Made by a program: the position numbers and the translations under genes. Below the pieces are notes generated by a model. The model worked only from the letters and a program-made list of their open reading frames with translations, searched no databases and was not told where the DNA came from. 64,000 bases of DNA from Sphingobacterium endophyticum (lineage in GTDB: Bacteria; Bacteroidota; Bacteroidia; Sphingobacteriales; Sphingobacteriaceae). Below, piece after piece: positions 60,969 through 64,000 of the stretch (position 1 is the first letter of the stretch; each line of letters starts with the position of its first letter). The stretch lies in the NCBI RefSeq assembly GCF_009733535.1, contig NZ_ML771899.1:613563-677562 (forward strand). The letters are read 5' to 3'.

Positions 60969-61102
60969 AATATGGTTTGTATTATTCGAAATTTTAATAA
61001 ATATAAAGAATAAATTTTGTTATTTCATAATATAAACAGTAGATTATATACTAAAACGATGTAAATTTTGTATTTTATTAAAAATACATGACCAATATCA
61101 TT

Positions 61103-61121
61103 GTTCTTCGAAAAGAAGAAC
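61103..61121. promoter_or_regulatory. inverted repeat between divergent lysine-degradation genes
   Basis: GTTCTTC-GAAAA-GAAGAAC is a perfect 7-bp inverted repeat in the 282-bp space between the ALDH7 and glutaryl-CoA dehydrogenase starts. It is a candidate operator for coordinated control; the regulator is not in the window. Confidence 0.4.
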
Positions 61122-61250
61122 TTTAATTTAGTACTGCATAACATATTATAAATTTATAAGTCCTTAAGTTTATACCGATATCAACGCAAATTTGTGCTTG
61201 TTGGATATAAGCTTCTGTTCTTTACTATTTATCTTTAAATCAATATAACG

Positions 61251-62402
61251 ATGGATTACTATCAAATCGAGGAGTTTTATTCAGCAGAACAGATTCTGGT
61301 TCGCGACTCTATCCGTGGTTTTGTGAAATCAGAGATCAGCCCAGTAATTGACAAATTTGCACAAGCACATCAGGAAATCCCAGATTTAATGAAAAAACTT
61401 GGCGCTATCGGTGCATTAGGCCCCTTTATCCCTCAAAAATATGCCGGTGCTGGTCTTGACCAGATTTCATACGGACTGATTATGCAGGAACTGGAATCCG
61501 GAGATTCTGCAATTCGATCCGCCGCATCTGTACAGTCTTCTCTTGTCATGTTTCCCATCTATAAATTCGGTTCCGAAGATCAAAGGCAAAAGTTTCTTCC
61601 CGGTCTGGCCTCCGGACACCTCATCGGAGCATTCGGTTTAACCGAACCAAACCATGGCTCGGATCCAGCAAGCATGGAAACTAAGATCGTTAGGGACGGA
61701 AATGGATTTAGATTATCCGGAGCGAAAATGTGGATTACCAACGCCCCAATCTGTGATCTTGCCGTGGTATGGGCTAGAGATGAAGATAAAAAGATTCGCG
61801 GAGTAATTGTCGAGCGAAGTTTTGAAGGATTTAGTACGCCAGAAACCCACAATAAATGGTCCTTAAGAGCATCCAAGACAGGGGAGCTCGTTTTTGACCA
61901 GGTTTACATTCCTGAAGAAAATGTGTTGCCTGAAGTAAATTCCATGCGTGGACCATTGTCCTGTTTAAATTCAGCTAGGTATGGCATCTCTTGGGGAGCA
62001 ATCGGGGCTGCGGTAGATTGCTATGAAACAGCCTTGCAATATGCCAAGGAAAGAAAGCAATTCGGAAAGCCAATCGCTTCCTATCAATTGCAGCAAAAGA
62101 AATTGGCTGAAATGGTCACCGAAATAACAAAAGCTCAATTGCTATCTTGGAGACTGGGCTTGCTGAAAAATGAAGATCGTGCAACTCCTGCCCAAATTTC
62201 TATGGCAAAACGGAACAATGTAAATATGGCATTAGAAGTCGCTCGAGAAGCTAGACAGATATTGGGAGCTATGGGGATTGTCGGAGATTATCCCATTATG
62301 AGACATATGATGAACCTTGAGTCCGTTATTACTTATGAGGGTACCCACGATGTTCACCTTTTAATCACCGGAAATGATATTACGGGAATCAATGCTTTCT
62401 AG
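61251..62402 (+). CDS. gcdH: glutaryl-CoA dehydrogenase
   Basis: 383 residues. The acyl-CoA dehydrogenase fold carries FGLTEPNHGSDPASMET, KMWITNAPICDLAVVWARD and the C-terminal SVITYEGTHDVHLLITG, in which Glu of YEGTHD is the catalytic base. SAASVQSSLVMFPIYKFGS and ARYGISWGAIGAA are typical of the glutaryl-CoA branch, which oxidises and decarboxylates glutaryl-CoA to crotonyl-CoA. Its position opposite the lysine 6-transaminase/ALDH7 operon supports a lysine-degradation role. The stop abuts that of the convergent membrane-protein gene. Confidence 0.92.
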   Translation: MDYYQIEEFYSAEQILVRDSIRGFVKSEISPVIDKFAQAHQEIPDLMKKLGAIGALGPFIPQKYAGAGLDQISYGLIMQELESGDSAIRSAASVQSSLVMFPIYKFGSEDQRQKFLPGLASGHLIGAFGLTEPNHGSDPASMETKIVRDGNGFRLSGAKMWITNAPICDLAVVWARDEDKKIRGVIVERSFEGFSTPETHNKWSLRASKTGELVFDQVYIPEENVLPEVNSMRGPLSCLNSARYGISWGAIGAAVDCYETALQYAKERKQFGKPIASYQLQQKKLAEMVTEITKAQLLSWRLGLLKNEDRATPAQISMAKRNNVNMALEVAREARQILGAMGIVGDYPIMRHMMNLESVITYEGTHDVHLLITGNDITGINAF

Positions 62403-63674
62403 CTAATCCCCAATAACCCAATTAAAGCGATTGTTCTTTAATGGAATATCATCCAGATCCATTTTTGTCAATATTAATTGAACCGGCTTTTCTGAATTGA
62501 GATCCGTCAAAGTTATATTTCCATTGCTTCCTATTATATAGGAGGCATGAAATCCTTTTTCTCCAGCTGGGCTGATGATCCTAATCTCCTTTTTGTTTTT
62601 GTTAACTTCAATATCATAGAACCGAGTTTTCAATTCAACATTTTGGCTCGACATCTTATTTTTATATTCAAAAACCAATCTTTCCCAATGTTCTGGAATT
62701 CCCATTGCCTTTCTGTTTTCATCCTGGCTTGGGGATAGGTAGTATGCACCATAGAAATCTGTATCCTTACTTATGTAGTTAGCCATGTATTTTTTGGAAT
62801 TGTTCATATTTAAATAACTAAACACAAAAACGGATACGATAATGAGGCATTTAATACCAATTAATATTCCTTTTAAGACTTTCGATCTGGCCGGGAGTTT
62901 TGGAAAACTCAAGATTCTAGTTGGTTGCTGAAGGACTAAAAACTGAAAGATCCGAATCATGTTGGGAGCTAATAAATATAGACTGAATAAAACCAAGGCT
63001 GTAGAAACCATCTTAACTGGTACATTGTAGAAATAGTTTATGGCCATAATATTAATTGCGGTGATTAGAGAGACCATAGCTCCAAAGGTTGCTGTTTTTC
63101 TAAACAGTAATAAAACTCCTGCAACTTCCGCTATACCTATAAATATATTATATCCATGGGAGGCACCAAAGAATGACCAGGCTAATCGCATTAATCCAAA
63201 TTCTGATAGGGGGCTGATTAATGATCCATATCCTGGAAATGGAAATTGTGACTGCTGAAATTTCACAAATCCATAATGAATCAACATCAATCCCAGATAA
63301 TATCTTACAAATACAGTTAACCAATAATACAATTTGTTATAATTATTAGCTTTTCGAGGTAACACTGACCAAATTAATGTGCCTATTATGGATAGGAGGA
63401 GTATAAATACTAAGGAATACCAGTGAAAACTGGTGTCGCCGCTTCCATTCATTGGAAGTTTCAAGGTGTGTTCTACATAAAAAAATGTTTTTCCTATCCA
63501 GTTTACTGCCCATTCTAACGGAGGCCATTTCAAGACAGGGTATAAGGTTAATGGTAAAAATGTTCCATTATTAAATACTAGGATGAAGAGGCTGATGAAA
63601 ATAAATGTAAATCTGAATAGGATAGGGTTTTTAGGAAAATAATTTATGGTCTCTTGCTGGCTAATGTTTTCCAT
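62403..63674 (-). CDS. DoxX-like multi-pass membrane protein of unknown function
   Basis: 423 residues. About eight membrane segments are visible in the first 310 residues, one of which, RYYLGLMLIHYGFVKFQQSQ, resembles the first DoxX helix. The C-terminal 120 residues are soluble (FEYKNKMSSQNVELKTRFYD; EKPVQLILTKMDLDDIPLKN). No enzyme motif was seen. It is a single gene convergent with gcdH. Family assignment is tentative. Confidence 0.6.
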   Translation of the reverse strand: MENISQQETINYFPKNPILFRFTFIFISLFILVFNNGTFLPLTLYPVLKWPPLEWAVNWIGKTFFYVEHTLKLPMNGSGDTSFHWYSLVFILLLSIIGTLIWSVLPRKANNYNKLYYWLTVFVRYYLGLMLIHYGFVKFQQSQFPFPGYGSLISPLSEFGLMRLAWSFFGASHGYNIFIGIAEVAGVLLLFRKTATFGAMVSLITAINIMAINYFYNVPVKMVSTALVLFSLYLLAPNMIRIFQFLVLQQPTRILSFPKLPARSKVLKGILIGIKCLIIVSVFVFSYLNMNNSKKYMANYISKDTDFYGAYYLSPSQDENRKAMGIPEHWERLVFEYKNKMSSQNVELKTRFYDIEVNKNKKEIRIISPAGEKGFHASYIIGSNGNITLTDLNSEKPVQLILTKMDLDDIPLKNNRFNWVIGD

Positions 63675-63891
63675 GCTTTATTTAATTGGTTATTTAAATA
63701 TAATGGATTTAGGTAAACTACTGTTTATTGGATTTATTTTTTAATGTTATTTAACATAGAATGGAGATTCATTGTTGTTTTTAAAATTATTCTTCCCTTT
63801 TTTCTTTTACCCAAGCTATTTGACACAGTGGTTAGTCGCCGGAAAATTTTCTTTTAGTTCTCTTCGTGTTTTGTTCAAGTTTTGCTCGTGT

Positions 63892-64000
63892 CTCGTCCAC
63901 AGCTTGTCCAAAACTCGTCCGGAGCTCGTCCGCGTGTGAGCGGACGAACTGCGGATCATTCCCGGACGGTGTGCGGACCATTCACGAGCGAAACCCGAGC
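63892..64000. repeat. 11-bp phased array, inverted about its centre, cut by the window end
   Basis: Core GTCC occurs at 63895, 63906, 63917 and 63928. Beyond a 14-bp step, GGAC/GGAT/GAGC cores occur at 63942, 63953, 63964, 63975, 63986 and 63997. All steps within each half are exactly 11 bp. The middle contains TCGTCCGC-GTGTGA-GCGGACGA, a perfect 8-bp inverted repeat. The segment is much richer in GC than its surroundings. The rest of 63675-63891 holds no gene or other clear feature. Confidence 0.75.

Overview
The window reads as a chromosomal segment of a Bacteroidota bacterium, most likely a Sphingobacteriaceae member (Sphingobacterium or a close relative). The evidence is the gene content (DnaK with a [10 protein letters not shown] phosphate loop, a PCMD-domain lipoprotein, LytTR/LytS signalling, DUF3127, lysine 6-transaminase, MobA/MobB and IntDOT-type mobile genes), the AT-rich composition, and Bacteroidota-type promoters with a -7 TAnnTTTG box, including one complete TTTG-N19-TAAATTTG promoter. 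No rRNA, tRNA or CRISPR was recognised. The species is not determined.

Layout. 0-5.6 kb: end of a HerA-like ATPase, a nucleotidyltransferase, a DUF2459 protein, dnaK, a divergent single-cysteine thioredoxin-fold protein and a YjbR protein. 5.6-9.7 kb: an overlapping operon (small membrane protein, LytS-type kinase, LytTR regulator), divergent from a PCMD lipoprotein plus outer-membrane barrel pair. 9.9-17.6 kb: a 2OG-Fe(II) oxygenase, then a MarR-led beta-oxidation operon (fused hydroxyacyl-CoA dehydrogenase/enoyl-CoA hydratase, thiolase, acyl-CoA dehydrogenase). That operon is interrupted by a small S23/four-helix-bundle gene framed by period-7 repeats. 17.7-24.2 kb: a glycosidase, a flavin oxidoreductase/SDR/YeiH operon, a hairpin-repeat spacer, and an ECF sigma factor with a membrane partner. 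24.2-31.4 kb (minus strand): nitroreductase, pepT, DUF4197, then a secreted phosphodiester-hydrolysing set (EEP, GDPD, NAGPA), an HD hydrolase and an rRNA methyltransferase-like gene. 31.4-39.2 kb: DUF3127, a GDYXXLXY/DUF4401/DUF2157 membrane operon, YiaA, a 505-residue unknown, an XpaC-like protein with TelA, and a lipoprotein.

39.2-49.5 kb is an integrated mobilizable element. From right to left it holds an IntDOT-type tyrosine recombinase, a zinc-knuckle HNH-like gene, two tandem HTH genes, a small basic protein, DUF3408, a likely oriT with three stacked inverted repeats, MobA/MobB, and a three-gene Dam-type restriction-modification cargo whose last gene is unknown. It lacks recognisable transfer genes, so it would depend on a helper element.

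49.5-64 kb returns to backbone: fumC, an unknown gene, an S41 protease, a mutL/rhomboid/pseudo-rhomboid/EEP operon, a lysine-catabolism unit (ALDH7 plus lysine 6-transaminase, divergent from glutaryl-CoA dehydrogenase), and a DoxX-like membrane protein. The window ends inside a GC-rich array of short motifs spaced exactly 11 bp apart, inverted about its centre. That array, the period-7 arrays that start at stop codons, the nested inverted repeats in the element, and the third gene of the restriction-modification operon are the least explained features here.
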